A stretch of 47,432 nucleotides of DNA from Pseudomonadota bacterium (GCA_021832305.1 JAKBLB010000017.1:1-47432), one strand, 5' to 3'. Shown: positions 37,583 to 46,964, counted from the first letter of the stretch. Notes: generated by a model from the letters alone, not told the origin. Numbers and translations: made by a program.

Positions 37583-38569
37583 ATGAAAACCCTCAAAACT
37601 CCTTTCATGCTCAAAACAATTTTACTGGCCCTGCTGGGAAGTACTGCCCTGACTGCCCAAGCCGGAGTGAATCCCCCCTGGAGCGCGGGGAAAAACAATC
37701 CTGTCGTTCAGCGCGGGTTGGAGTTCACCGTCCCCGAAGTAGACAATCTGCCGGATTTTCATGGGGATCCCATGGGCGCTCAGTTGTCGATTTTTGTAGG
37801 CGGAAATTATTTCTTTGCCATGGCCCCCCTGGTGGCCGCCTTTGAGGACGAACACCCCGCATTGAAAGGGAAAATTTATTACGAGACCATCCCACCGGGG
37901 CTACTGTTCAATCAAATTCGCCAAGGCGGCACCATCACGGTGGGTAACATGACCTGGACAGTCAAAGCGGACGTCTACGCGGCAGGATTGAAACGGGTCA
38001 GCGCGCTGGACAGTGAAGGGCTGTTGCAGGGCCCTGTCGTGTCCTACGCCACCAATCAACTGGCAATCATGGTCCCAAAAAATAATCCCGCACATATCCA
38101 GGCACTGAGCGATCTGGGCAAACCCGGTATGAAACTGGTCATGCCCAATCCGGAATTCGAGGGGATTGGGAGGCAGATCAAGACGGCTTTGAAAAAGGCG
38201 GGGGGCGCCGATCTGGTTCAGGAAGTTTACGTCCATAAGGTCGATAGGGGAGAAACCCAACTGACTCATATCCATCACCGACAAAGCCCGATGACATTGA
38301 TGAAGGGTCTCGCAGATGCCGGAGTCACCTGGCAATCCGAAGCGATTTTTCAGGAGGAAATTGGAAACCCGATTGCCCACGTGGAGATTCCCGCCACTCA
38401 GAACGCCACCGCCGTTTATGCGGTGGGGGTCGTAAAGGGTGCACCCCATCCGCAAGCCGCTCAAGCCTGGGTCGATTTTCTGAAGTCCCCCAAAGCCCAG
38501 GCCATTTTTGCACATTATGGTTTCAAACCCTATCCGGAAGCCACGGATAAATCGTCAATCCATCGATGA
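37583..38569 (+). CDS. Periplasmic solute-binding protein without ABC partners
   Basis: The 328-residue product has a Sec signal (about 8–28, TILLALLGSTALTAQA) and the two-lobe pattern of the molybdate/sulfate-type (ModA-like) binding proteins: SIFVGGNYFFAMAPLVAAFE, VSYATNQLAIMVPKNNP, and a closing AQAWVDFLKSPKAQAIFAHYGF. No permease or ATPase gene is near. It may feed a distant transporter or act as a periplasmic sensor component for the adjacent histidine kinase. The ligand is unknown; oxyanions such as thiosulfate, tetrathionate or molybdate are possible by family and context. AGGAG precedes the ATG, ten bases after the DsrE-like gene. Confidence 0.82.
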   Translation: MKTLKTPFMLKTILLALLGSTALTAQAGVNPPWSAGKNNPVVQRGLEFTVPEVDNLPDFHGDPMGAQLSIFVGGNYFFAMAPLVAAFEDEHPALKGKIYYETIPPGLLFNQIRQGGTITVGNMTWTVKADVYAAGLKRVSALDSEGLLQGPVVSYATNQLAIMVPKNNPAHIQALSDLGKPGMKLVMPNPEFEGIGRQIKTALKKAGGADLVQEVYVHKVDRGETQLTHIHHRQSPMTLMKGLADAGVTWQSEAIFQEEIGNPIAHVEIPATQNATAVYAVGVVKGAPHPQAAQAWVDFLKSPKAQAIFAHYGFKPYPEATDKSSIHR

Positions 38570-38581
38570 AGAGATCGTGAC

Positions 38582-39256
38582 ATGATGAACAAGACAAAGT
38601 ACGTTGAGCGTGGAAAAGCGTCCCTCAAGGCCCTCTTGTTTCTGCCCCTGGCCCTTGGCGTGCACGCCGAATCACCCCACCCCCAACCCCGGATCCCTAC
38701 GGGAGGAGAGAGCGGTGGATTCAATCTCGCCACCTGTGCCGGTTGTCATGGAATTGAAGGCGATGGGAATGCTGCAGAGGGAACACCAAGTTTAAGAGGA
38801 CTTCCCTCCACCTATCTGAAGGAACAACTGCATGCCTTTGCCTCGGGTGAACGCCAAAACCCGGTCATGTCCTCGATCGCCCAAGCGCTCTCGACCGAGG
38901 ACATCACCCTTGCCGCCAGTCATTACGCGCAGTTACGCCCCCTGTCTCGACCTCTGGAGGCGCAGGATGAATCCGCCAATGATCTGGCCATTCATGGACG
39001 CTGGAGTGAAAACATCCCGCCCTGTGATGATTGCCATGGCCCCGAAGGAAAAGGAGTAGGTGAAAACTTCCCTGCCTTGAATGGGCAACCTGCACTCTAC
39101 CTGGAAAACCAGTTGCAGGCATTCAAGAAAGGCAGCCGACCGTCAGGACCTCTCAAATTGATGGGAAATATTGCCAATAAACTGTCGGACACCGATATCC
39201 GAACCCTTTCACTCTACTATTCCGGCTCATCCCCCATGACAGGAGGTCAACCATGA
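38582..39256 (+). CDS. Dihaem c-type cytochrome (c4-like), probable TsdA electron partner
   Basis: The 224-residue product has a signal segment (about 14–29) and two class I cytochrome domains with haem sites CAGCH (52–56) and CDDCH (148–152), each followed by Gly-rich E/G loops and later Met-containing segments (NPVMSSIAQALS; LKLMGNIANKLS). This two-domain layout is that of cytochrome c4. In several bacteria a dihaem cytochrome, TsdB, is encoded just beside TsdA and takes its electrons; here the stop overlaps the tsdA start (ATGA). The TsdB role is inferred from position. Confidence 0.88.
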   Translation: MMNKTKYVERGKASLKALLFLPLALGVHAESPHPQPRIPTGGESGGFNLATCAGCHGIEGDGNAAEGTPSLRGLPSTYLKEQLHAFASGERQNPVMSSIAQALSTEDITLAASHYAQLRPLSRPLEAQDESANDLAIHGRWSENIPPCDDCHGPEGKGVGENFPALNGQPALYLENQLQAFKKGSRPSGPLKLMGNIANKLSDTDIRTLSLYYSGSSPMTGGQP

Positions 39257-40143
39257 AACACCTGATGGCCCTTGTCCTGTTGATGACCAGCCTCACGACC
39301 TTGGGAAACGATCTTTCCGATGGAGTTCCTGAGGAAAGCCCCTCTGTTTTGCCTGCGGATCGGGATATTCCCAAGGATGAATTTGGAAAAATGGTGCGCC
39401 AGGGGCAATTGATTTTTTCCGATACCGGTCAATTCGCCCGTGCCTATGTGGGCAATGATTTGAGTTGTCGTAATTGTCATCTGGACCAGGGTCGCAAGGC
39501 GGGATCAGCGCCTCTATGGGCAGCATTCCTGTCCTACCCTGCTTACCGAGCCAAAAACCACCGGGTCAACACCTTCGCGGAACGTTTGCAAGAGTGCTTT
39601 CGCTACAGCATGAATGGCAAAGCCCCGCCTCTGGGTGACCCCACACTGGTGGCTTTGGAGTCGTATGCCTACTGGATGGAGAAAAATGCAAAAATCAATC
39701 CTCGATTGACGGAACGAGGCGTTCCACAACTTCAGAAACCCAGCAGCCCTCCCAGTTACGAACGGGGAAAAATCGTCTACGCGAATAATTGTGAACTTTG
39801 TCACGGGGCCAATGGCCAGGGGAAAAGGGCCAATGATGGGCACTTGGCCTTTCCACCCTTGTGGGGAAACCGCTCTTTCAATTGGGGAGCCGGAATGGCC
39901 CAACTGGATAAGGCTGCAGCCTATATCAAAACCAATATGCCCCTGAGTTTGGGAGGGTCTCTCTCAAATCAGGATGCCTGGGATGTGGCCTATTTCGTGG
40001 ATGGACATGATCGCCCTCAGGATCCACGGTATACCGGTTCCGTGGATGAGACCCGTGCCCTGTTTCACCATACCCGGAATTCTCTCTACGGGCATCTGGT
40101 CGCCGGTCATGTATTGGGGAGCGGCCCCGTGTCCCAAAACTGA
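39253..40143 (+). CDS. tsdA: Thiosulfate dehydrogenase TsdA (dihaem c)
   Basis: TsdA joins two thiosulfates to tetrathionate in the periplasm and can run in reverse in some bacteria. The 296-residue protein has a signal segment, haem site 1 CRNCH (72–76) in the characteristic YVGNDLSCRNCHLDQGRKAG, and haem site 2 CELCH (180–184). Cys115 in LQECFRYSMNGKAPP falls where TsdA has its unusual axial Cys ligand. FPPLWGNRSFNWGAGMAQL and the closing DAWDVAYFVDGHDRPQDP are also family-typical. This is why I call TsdA rather than a generic cytochrome. Start and stop overlaps tie it to the preceding cytochrome. Confidence 0.87.
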   Translation: MKHLMALVLLMTSLTTLGNDLSDGVPEESPSVLPADRDIPKDEFGKMVRQGQLIFSDTGQFARAYVGNDLSCRNCHLDQGRKAGSAPLWAAFLSYPAYRAKNHRVNTFAERLQECFRYSMNGKAPPLGDPTLVALESYAYWMEKNAKINPRLTERGVPQLQKPSSPPSYERGKIVYANNCELCHGANGQGKRANDGHLAFPPLWGNRSFNWGAGMAQLDKAAAYIKTNMPLSLGGSLSNQDAWDVAYFVDGHDRPQDPRYTGSVDETRALFHHTRNSLYGHLVAGHVLGSGPVSQN

Positions 40144-40220
40144 ACCATGTATCGATGATTCGAGGAGAATCCTGATACAGTAGGGGTTTCTCCCCATTCA
40201 TTGCCAACTTCCGGACGTTG

Positions 40221-40805
40221 ATGAAAATTCTTTGTATCGAAGACGATCATGAAATGGCCGACTTGATTTCCGAGGAGTTGCAGGATCGGGGATTCACCGT
40301 TCTCCTGACCCATAATGGTCAGGATGGCCTCGAGGCCATCGAGCGCAGTCGCCCGGATCTGGTACTGTGCGATATCGGTTTGCCCGTTCTGTCCGGATTC
40401 GAGGTATTGGAAAAAGTTCTGGTCGCACTGCCCAACCCGCCACCGTTCATTTTTTTGACAGCCCTCACCGACCGAGAAAGTGAATTGCGTGGACGACGGC
40501 TGGGCGCGGATGACTATGTCACCAAACCGATCGACTTTGACGTACTGTACGAAATCCTGCGCGCACGTTTAGGCCGAACACGGGAAAACCCAACCCCCTC
40601 GGTTGGGCTGGAATTGGCGGAAAGGGAACGGGAAGTACTGACCTGGTCAGCACGTGGCAAAACCTCCAGTGAAATCGCCCTGATTCTGGGACTGTCCAAA
40701 AGAACAGTAGATTTTCACATCGACAACGCCCGTACCAAACTGGGGGTTGCCACCCGCATCGAAGCCGCGATCCGGGCAGCCAGTCTGGGCCTGATCACCC
40801 CCTGA
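40221..40805 (+). CDS. LuxR/NarL-type response regulator
   Basis: The 194-residue protein has a receiver domain with the acidic pair EDD (7–9), phospho-acceptor Asp51 in LVLCDIGLPVLSGFE, and the Lys in DDYVTKPIDF. A C-terminal LuxR-type helix–turn–helix follows (about 130–190, REREVLTWSARGKTSSEIAL, then SKRTVDFHIDNARTKLG). The ATG at 40221 is preferred over a TTG three bases before. It follows tsdA by 77 bases, in which a GATTC/GAATC hairpin (40157–40171) lies. Most likely it answers to the histidine kinase at 34902 and controls the cassette between them. It ends five bases from the convergent RND gene. Confidence 0.92.
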   Translation: MKILCIEDDHEMADLISEELQDRGFTVLLTHNGQDGLEAIERSRPDLVLCDIGLPVLSGFEVLEKVLVALPNPPPFIFLTALTDRESELRGRRLGADDYVTKPIDFDVLYEILRARLGRTRENPTPSVGLELAEREREVLTWSARGKTSSEIALILGLSKRTVDFHIDNARTKLGVATRIEAAIRAASLGLITP

Positions 40806-40810
40806 CCCCT

Positions 40811-43800
40811 TTATTCATCAGATTTAAGGGTGCTATCCATCGGTTTTACCCGAGGTTTACCTCGACTCTTGTCAAGAAACACCATTTGCAAGGCAGGAGC
40901 CACCACCAACAACATGATCGGCCCCAGTAACATCCCCCCCACCACCACCATAGCCAGGGGACGTTGCACCTGACTGCCAATACCGTGTGACAAAGCCGCC
41001 GGAAGCAGTCCGATACACGCGGAGAGTGCTGTCATGAGAAGCGGACGCATGCGCTTCTCAGCTGCTGTAAACATGGCTTCCTCGGCCGGCATACCAGAAT
41101 TTACCAGGCCATTGAAGTAAGTCATGATGAGAATCCCATTCATGACTGAAACCCCAAACAGGGAAACAAAACCGATGGCCGCCGAGATGCTCAGATCCAA
41201 TCCCGCCAAATACAGGGCAATGCCTCCCCCTGCGGCGGAGAAAGGAATCGCCACCAACACCAAAAGGCTGTCACGCACAGAATTGAACAGGCCATAGAGC
41301 AGGATCAGAATCAGACTCAGGGCAATGGGGACCACCACAAAAAGCCGCTGTTTGGCCTGTTGCAGCTCATCGAACTCGCCGGCCCACTCTATCCGATATC
41401 CTTGCGGCAAAGGAACCTGGCGCGCAATGGCCTGCTGGGCTTCCAATACCGTACTCCCGATATCACGCCCCCGCACGCTGAATTTGACTGGGATGAAACG
41501 CTGGTTTTTCTCATGATAGATGTATGAAGCGCCTGTATCGAGAGAAATATTCGCTACCTCACTGAGTGGGATATAGGCATTGGTTCCCGTTGGAGTTTGA
41601 TAAGCCACCTTCAAATGGCGAATCGAATCGATATTCTGGCGAAACTCGGGTGCCAGACGCACCACTAGAGAAAATTGCCGATCACCCTCCATCAGTGTCG
41701 TGGTCTGCGCGCCGCCCAGTGCCGCCTGAACCACCGTATTGACATCACCCGTATTGAGTCCATACCGGGCAGCGCGTACCCGATCCACCACGATATTGAG
41801 ATTGGGTTGTCCCATGACCCGAAAAACCCCCAGGTCTGCAATTCCTTTGACCTTGGCCAACTCGTCATGCACCTGATCGGCCAGTTTTTCCAGTGTCATC
41901 AGATCCGGCCCCAGGATCTTGACCGAATTGGCGCCCTTGACCCCCGACAGCCCCTCTTCCACGTTATCCTGAATATACTGGGAGAAGTTGAATTCTATTC
42001 CGATGAATTCCTGCGCGAACTTCTTCTGCAATTCCGCCACCAACTTTTCCTTGGTCACCCCGGCTGGCCAGTCTTCCATGGGTTTCAGAGGCACAAAAAA
42101 TTCTGCATTTCCAAAACTGGAGGCATCACTCCCGTTGTCTGGTCGCCCATGCTGGGAAACCACCGTAATGACTTCAGGATAGGTGTCCAGAATCTGTCGG
42201 ATCCGGGTCACAGTCGGCATCCCCGCTTCCAGTGAAATGGTGGGTGGCATAGTCGCCCGAATCCACAAATTTCCTTCCTCGAGGGCCGGAAGGAATTCCG
42301 ATCCCGTCATACGCAACAGGATCAATGCCACCCCCAAAAAAGCCATTCCGCCCAGTATGGTTGCTTGACGATGTGCCAGAGCCCAGCGCAGGATCGGAAT
42401 ATAACGACCACGCAACCAACGTACCACCATGGTTTCCGTATCGCGCACTTCTTTTGGCAACAAAAAGGAGGAGAGAACAGGCGTGATGGTAAAGGTCGCA
42501 ATCAAGGCCCCAGCCAGAGCATATCCATAGGTACGCGCCATCGGACCAAAAATCTGGCCCTCCACTCCCTCCATGGTAAAGAGGGGCAGGAAAGCAGCCA
42601 CGGTGATCATGGTCGAAAAGATAATGGCGCGATCCACCTGCAGGACGCTGATGAAGATCATGCGCAATCGGTTGGTCCACCCATAACCGTGGGCCAGAAT
42701 CCGGGTATCCCCTCGTTCGTTTCCTTCCAGTAAGGCTTCGAGCAACGCGCTACGGTCAGCTTTGTTTTTCTGGAAATTATGGAAGACGTTTTCCACCAGA
42801 ATAACCGCAGAGTCGACAATGATGCCGAAATCCACCGCCCCCAGAGAAAGCAGGTTGGCGGACTCACCCGTCATGACCAACAGGATGATGCTAAAAAACA
42901 GGGCAAAAGGAATATTGATGCCCACGATGAGCGCACTGCGCAGGTCTCCCAGAAAAATCCACTGGATGAAGAAAACGAGCAGGCATCCAAAGATCAGGTT
43001 ATGCAATACGGTATGGGTGGTGACGTTGACCAAGGATGTCCGGTCATAGAAAGGAACGATCTTGACTCCGGGCGGAAGACTGCCATCACGGTTGATTTTT
43101 TCCACTTCGGCCTTGACTCGAGCCACCACATCGTTGGTTTGCATGGTACGGTTCATCACGACAATGGCAGCCACCACATCATCCTGGCGATCGCGTCCCG
43201 CCTTGCTCAAACGAGGCACCACCCCCACTTTGACCTGAGCCACATCCTTGACCAGGACCGGAGTTCCGTTGGACTGCGCGAGCACGATGTTTTCCACATC
43301 AGTCACCCGTCGCCCCTGGGTCAGATCCAGCCCCCCCCCGGTATCGATCAAGCCAACGCCCCGTATGTTAAGGGACTGTTGGCCAATATTGATGGTCCGT
43401 CCCCCCACGTTGATGTTGGCATTGCCGATGGCCGAAACCATTTGGGGAATGGTGATGTTGTAGGCTTCCAGTTTGTGCAGATCTGCTTCTACATCGAATT
43501 CTTTGGTAGCCCCCCCCCAACTGTTGACCTGGACCACCCCTGGAACTGTCAGCAAACGGCGTTGCAACACCCAATCCTGGACCGTGCGAAGATTGGTCAA
43601 GCCAAAATTGGGGGGCCCCACGACCTGATAACGAAAAATCTCCCCCACCAGACTGGACGCCTGAATCTGGGGAGAAACATTGTTGGGCAGACTGACATTC
43701 TGTTGCAGGCTCAAGGCAGCCTGAGTATAGGCAAAATAATAATCGATGCCGTATTTGAAGGTGACTCGAATGAACGACAACCCATAAAAGGACGTGGAAC

Positions 43801-44047
43801 GAATATTGTCGACCCCGGGAGTTGCCGCCAACCCCACTTCCATGGGCACCGTATAGTACCGCTCCATTTCCTCGGCCGAGAGGCCCGGCGCCTGGGCCGT
43901 GATCTCGAGAATCACCGGAGCAGGGTTGGGATAGGCCTCCACATTGAGTTTCAGGTAGGCCATGACCCCACCGGCAATGAATACCAGAAGTCCCAATAAT
44001 ACGAGAGGACGACGAGACAGCGAAAACAACAGAATACTTTTCAACAC
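40811..44047 (-). CDS. CzcA-type heavy-metal RND efflux pump
   Basis: The inner-membrane, proton-driven pump of a tripartite exporter. The 1078-residue protein has the twelve-helix RND pattern with two large periplasmic loops. Helix 4 carries LGAVDFGIIVDSAVILVEN, the D…D…E signature of the heavy-metal RND family (CzcA/CnrA/NccA) rather than of drug pumps (AcrB). The second half has DLSISAAIGFVSLFGVSVMNG. The exact metal cannot be read from sequence; divalent cations such as Co, Zn or Ni fit the signature. The start at 44047 lies 12 bases after the membrane-fusion gene. No metal-sensing regulator is adjacent. Confidence 0.93.
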   Translation of the reverse strand: MLKSILLFSLSRRPLVLLGLLVFIAGGVMAYLKLNVEAYPNPAPVILEITAQAPGLSAEEMERYYTVPMEVGLAATPGVDNIRSTSFYGLSFIRVTFKYGIDYYFAYTQAALSLQQNVSLPNNVSPQIQASSLVGEIFRYQVVGPPNFGLTNLRTVQDWVLQRRLLTVPGVVQVNSWGGATKEFDVEADLHKLEAYNITIPQMVSAIGNANINVGGRTINIGQQSLNIRGVGLIDTGGGLDLTQGRRVTDVENIVLAQSNGTPVLVKDVAQVKVGVVPRLSKAGRDRQDDVVAAIVVMNRTMQTNDVVARVKAEVEKINRDGSLPPGVKIVPFYDRTSLVNVTTHTVLHNLIFGCLLVFFIQWIFLGDLRSALIVGINIPFALFFSIILLVMTGESANLLSLGAVDFGIIVDSAVILVENVFHNFQKNKADRSALLEALLEGNERGDTRILAHGYGWTNRLRMIFISVLQVDRAIIFSTMITVAAFLPLFTMEGVEGQIFGPMARTYGYALAGALIATFTITPVLSSFLLPKEVRDTETMVVRWLRGRYIPILRWALAHRQATILGGMAFLGVALILLRMTGSEFLPALEEGNLWIRATMPPTISLEAGMPTVTRIRQILDTYPEVITVVSQHGRPDNGSDASSFGNAEFFVPLKPMEDWPAGVTKEKLVAELQKKFAQEFIGIEFNFSQYIQDNVEEGLSGVKGANSVKILGPDLMTLEKLADQVHDELAKVKGIADLGVFRVMGQPNLNIVVDRVRAARYGLNTGDVNTVVQAALGGAQTTTLMEGDRQFSLVVRLAPEFRQNIDSIRHLKVAYQTPTGTNAYIPLSEVANISLDTGASYIYHEKNQRFIPVKFSVRGRDIGSTVLEAQQAIARQVPLPQGYRIEWAGEFDELQQAKQRLFVVVPIALSLILILLYGLFNSVRDSLLVLVAIPFSAAGGGIALYLAGLDLSISAAIGFVSLFGVSVMNGILIMTYFNGLVNSGMPAEEAMFTAAEKRMRPLLMTALSACIGLLPAALSHGIGSQVQRPLAMVVVGGMLLGPIMLLVVAPALQMVFLDKSRGKPRVKPMDSTLKSDE

Positions 44048-44059
44048 GGTTCTCTATCC

Positions 44060-45265
44060 TCACTCGCCCGTCGAGGCGTCGACCGCAAAAGCATTGCTCA
44101 GAAAGATCGCTCCATCGGTGGCCACATTCTCACCCGGTCGAATGCCTTCCAGAATCTGCATCAGATTTTCCTGACGAACCCCGAGAGTCACCGAACGCCG
44201 TCTGAAACGATGCTGCCCCTCGGCTATCCAGGCACTGTAAGACCCGTCCCCTTCGCGCACCACCCCACCATCGGGAAGTCCCACCGATTGCATATCAGCC
44301 CCCGTACGAATGGTAAAGGTCGCCATCATCCCGGGATGCAATTCACGACGGGGATCAGAGACCACACAGCGAACCTGAAGCCGGTGGGTATTGGGATCCA
44401 CCACGGTCCCGACCTTATCGATCTTCGCCTGAAACGTTCGTTGAGGGAAAGCCATGACGCGCACGGTCACAGATTCCCCGCTTTCCAGAAGCGGGATATC
44501 GGTTTCGGCCACATTGGCCAGCATCCACACCTTGGAGAGGTCGGAAATGGCATAGGGAGCGGGGGCAGTACCCGGTTGCACATAGGTTCCCGCAGCAGCG
44601 GACATGGCAACGACCGTCACGCGTCCATCGAGGGGACTGGGAACATCCAGGATCGAGTCCACCTCGTGGGTCGTCTCGATACGGTCGATCTCATGGGCAG
44701 ACTTGCCAAACAGATGCAAGGCATTCCGTGCCGCATTGTAATTCCCCTCTGCGGTTTGCTGATCCGCAATAGCCTGCTGATAATCTTTTTCCGCCAATCC
44801 CTTGAGTGCGACGAGTTGTTTGGCGCGCTCCAGCGCATGGGTCGTCAATTCGCGCACCCCTGCCGCCGCAATCACGGTGGATTCAGCCTGAATCAAGTCG
44901 GGGCTATCCAGGGTATAGAGCGTCTCCCCTTTCTTGACAAAATCCCCCACTTCCTTGAACCTCCGAAGAATTTTACCGGAGTACGGAGGATAAACCTGCA
45001 CTGTCTGGTCATCATCGAAGGCGATAACCCCCATGGCCTCCCGTTGTGCCAGAAAAGTATGAAGGGTGGCCGGCGCAACCTTGACCAGCGCCATTTGGGC
45101 ATCCGTCAACTGTAACGTTTGCCCGGACACCTTCGGTCCCATGGCAGATCTGCCCTCGCTGGCGGGAGGTTGGGCATTACTGCCATTGAAGAAATAGATC
45201 AGCACGCTTACCAGGACGATAGTAGCGCCCCCCGGAAGCACCCATTTTTGATGATTGAACCCCAT
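44060..45265 (-). CDS. RND membrane-fusion (periplasmic adaptor) protein
   Basis: Bridges the RND pump and the outer-membrane channel. The 401-residue protein has an N-terminal membrane anchor (about 8–25, LPGGATIVLVSVLIYFF), a lipoyl/barrel-sandwich region (YPPYSGKILRRFKEVGDFVKKG), a helical hairpin, and beta-barrel and membrane-proximal domains (IDKVGTVVDPNTHRLQVRCVV). The ATG at 45265 follows CAGGAG; an ATG at 45376 would run through the divergent promoter region. It is of the CzcB/CusB type; no extra metal-binding N-terminal domain is seen. Confidence 0.92.
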   Translation of the reverse strand: MGFNHQKWVLPGGATIVLVSVLIYFFNGSNAQPPASEGRSAMGPKVSGQTLQLTDAQMALVKVAPATLHTFLAQREAMGVIAFDDDQTVQVYPPYSGKILRRFKEVGDFVKKGETLYTLDSPDLIQAESTVIAAAGVRELTTHALERAKQLVALKGLAEKDYQQAIADQQTAEGNYNAARNALHLFGKSAHEIDRIETTHEVDSILDVPSPLDGRVTVVAMSAAAGTYVQPGTAPAPYAISDLSKVWMLANVAETDIPLLESGESVTVRVMAFPQRTFQAKIDKVGTVVDPNTHRLQVRCVVSDPRRELHPGMMATFTIRTGADMQSVGLPDGGVVREGDGSYSAWIAEGQHRFRRRSVTLGVRQENLMQILEGIRPGENVATDGAIFLSNAFAVDASTGE

Positions 45266-45322
45266 ACACTCGAACTCCTGCCAATTTTGGCGCAATGATG
45301 CGGCTTTCGTCCTTTCTCGTCT

Positions 45323-45340
45323 ACTGTGACAAATCACAGT
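45323..45340. promoter_or_regulatory. 18-bp inverted repeat in the divergent RND promoter region
   Basis: ACTGTGA (45323–45329), CAAA, TCACAGT (45334–45340): perfect seven-base arms, midway between the adaptor gene (left) and the outer-membrane factor gene (right). The arms resemble CRP half-sites but are two bases too close. A shared operator for both transcription units is likely. Confidence 0.6.
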
Positions 45341-45398
45341 TTTCATGGAGCCAGAACCCTCGTACACTGCCCCCAATCAGACTTGGAGCCTTTGCGTC

Positions 45399-46955
45399 AT
45401 GCTGCGTCGTCCCTTATTCTTTTTAAACCCACTCCTGTTGGCGATCATTCTGGGGGGGTGCACCATGGGACCTGATTTTCAGCGTCCGCAGGCGCCTACG
45501 GCGAGCGGCTATACCCCCCAGGAAAAACTGGGCACTTCCGTCGCCACCCCAGGCCCCGCCGGAGAGCCCCAACACTTTGACGTACGGAAAGATCTCCCCT
45601 TTGACTGGTGGACGATGTTTCACTCAAAGGACATCGATGACCTGATCGAGCTGGCCTTCAAAAACAATCCGACCATTCCGGCAGCGCAAGCGGCCCTGCA
45701 GCAGGCCCAGTCGATGACCGTGGCTCAGGAAGGATTCTTCTTTCCCACCGTGGGAGTCAGTTACATGCCTTCACGCAACAAATTGGCCGGGAATATGGGG
45801 GGGAATTCACCCGGCATTCAAGGAAACGGCCAGGTCATTCAGACCTACAGCAATCCAGCCGGTCCCGTCTATAACGGTCCTGCCTATTACAATTTTCATA
45901 CAGCCCAGTTGATGGTGGGATACACCCCTGACGTGTTCGGCACCAACCGGCGTCAGGTTGAATCCATGAAGGCCCAGGAGGAACAGCAACGCTACCAGTT
46001 GGAAGCCACCTATATCACTCTGGCTTCCAATGTGGTGGCCGCTGCCCTGCAGGAAGCTTCCCTGCGTGCCCAACTGGAAGCCACGCACCAGATCATCGAC
46101 GCCAACCGGGAAATGCTGACCATCCTCAAGAATCAAGAGCGCTTGGGCTACGCCATGGGCATCGATGTCGCCAATCAGGAAACCGCTCTGGCACAGGCCG
46201 AGCAAAGTTTGCCACCGCTCGAAAAAGCCTTTGAACAAACCCGTGATCTGCTGCGCGCTCTGGCCGGCCAGTTACCCAATCAGGATATCCCGCAAAAATT
46301 CGAGTTGGCTTCCCTGCATCTCCCTTCCACCCTTCCGCTCAGTTTGCCGTCCCAACTGGTGGACCAACGTCCCGATGTGCGCATGGCCGAGGAACAACTT
46401 CACTACGCCAGTGCGCAGGTGGGCGTGGCCATCGCCAACCGCCTCCCCCAATTCACCATCTTTGGATTCATTGGAGGCGAAGCGGGCACATTCAACCAGA
46501 TGTTTCACAATGGCGCCGGTTTCTTCAGTTTGATCGGAGATGTCAGTCAAACCCTGTTCGACGGCGGCACCTTGAGCGCTCATGAGACCGCCGCCGAAGC
46601 AGCTCTCAAGGAAGCCGCTGCCCAATATCGATCCACCGTCATCGGAGCCTTTCAGAATGTGGCGGATACCCTGCACGCCATCGAAGCGGATGCCCGTACC
46701 CTGAAGGCTGCCGACGAAACAGAACGAGCCGCCCGACGCGCCTACGACTTGACCCGTCGGCAACGCGAGGTCGGTTATGTCAATGCTCAGGCTGAACTCA
46801 CTGCCCTGATCAATTTTCAGCAGGCTGAATTGTCCCTGGTACAGGCGCGCGTCAATCGTTTTGGCGACACTGCAGCCCTCTACCAGGCTTTGGGAGGAGG
46901 ATGGTGGAAACGCAAGGAAGCCCTCTCCGAAAACACGCCACCCTCTACCCATTGA
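45399..46955 (+). CDS. NodT-family outer-membrane factor lipoprotein (RND channel)
   Basis: The outer-membrane, TolC-like exit duct of an RND exporter. The 518-residue protein has a lipoprotein signal with lipobox LGGC followed by TMGPDFQRP, the classic NodT/OprM mature start. Two TolC-type repeats follow, with long helical stretches (ALQQAQSMTVAQEGFFFP; LPSQLVDQRPDVRMAEEQL; FQNVADTLHAIEADA). The ATG at 45399 puts the signal at the N terminus; GGAG lies about 11 bases before. It is divergent from the adaptor and pump genes, so the tripartite pump is split over two strands around one promoter region. Confidence 0.93.
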   Translation: MLRRPLFFLNPLLLAIILGGCTMGPDFQRPQAPTASGYTPQEKLGTSVATPGPAGEPQHFDVRKDLPFDWWTMFHSKDIDDLIELAFKNNPTIPAAQAALQQAQSMTVAQEGFFFPTVGVSYMPSRNKLAGNMGGNSPGIQGNGQVIQTYSNPAGPVYNGPAYYNFHTAQLMVGYTPDVFGTNRRQVESMKAQEEQQRYQLEATYITLASNVVAAALQEASLRAQLEATHQIIDANREMLTILKNQERLGYAMGIDVANQETALAQAEQSLPPLEKAFEQTRDLLRALAGQLPNQDIPQKFELASLHLPSTLPLSLPSQLVDQRPDVRMAEEQLHYASAQVGVAIANRLPQFTIFGFIGGEAGTFNQMFHNGAGFFSLIGDVSQTLFDGGTLSAHETAAEAALKEAAAQYRSTVIGAFQNVADTLHAIEADARTLKAADETERAARRAYDLTRRQREVGYVNAQAELTALINFQQAELSLVQARVNRFGDTAALYQALGGGWWKRKEALSENTPPSTH

Positions 46956-46964
46956 CTCCTACCC

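Noticed and set aside
42779-43999. 406-codon open frame antisense to the RND pump
   Set aside because: Composition is His/Gln-rich, as expected for a shadow frame of a GC-rich gene; no ribosome site or domain, and the opposite strand is clearly CzcA-type.
45324-45339. CRP-like site CTGTGA…TCACAG
   Set aside because: CRP needs six bases between TGTGA and TCACA; here there are four. Kept as an inverted repeat of unknown ligand.
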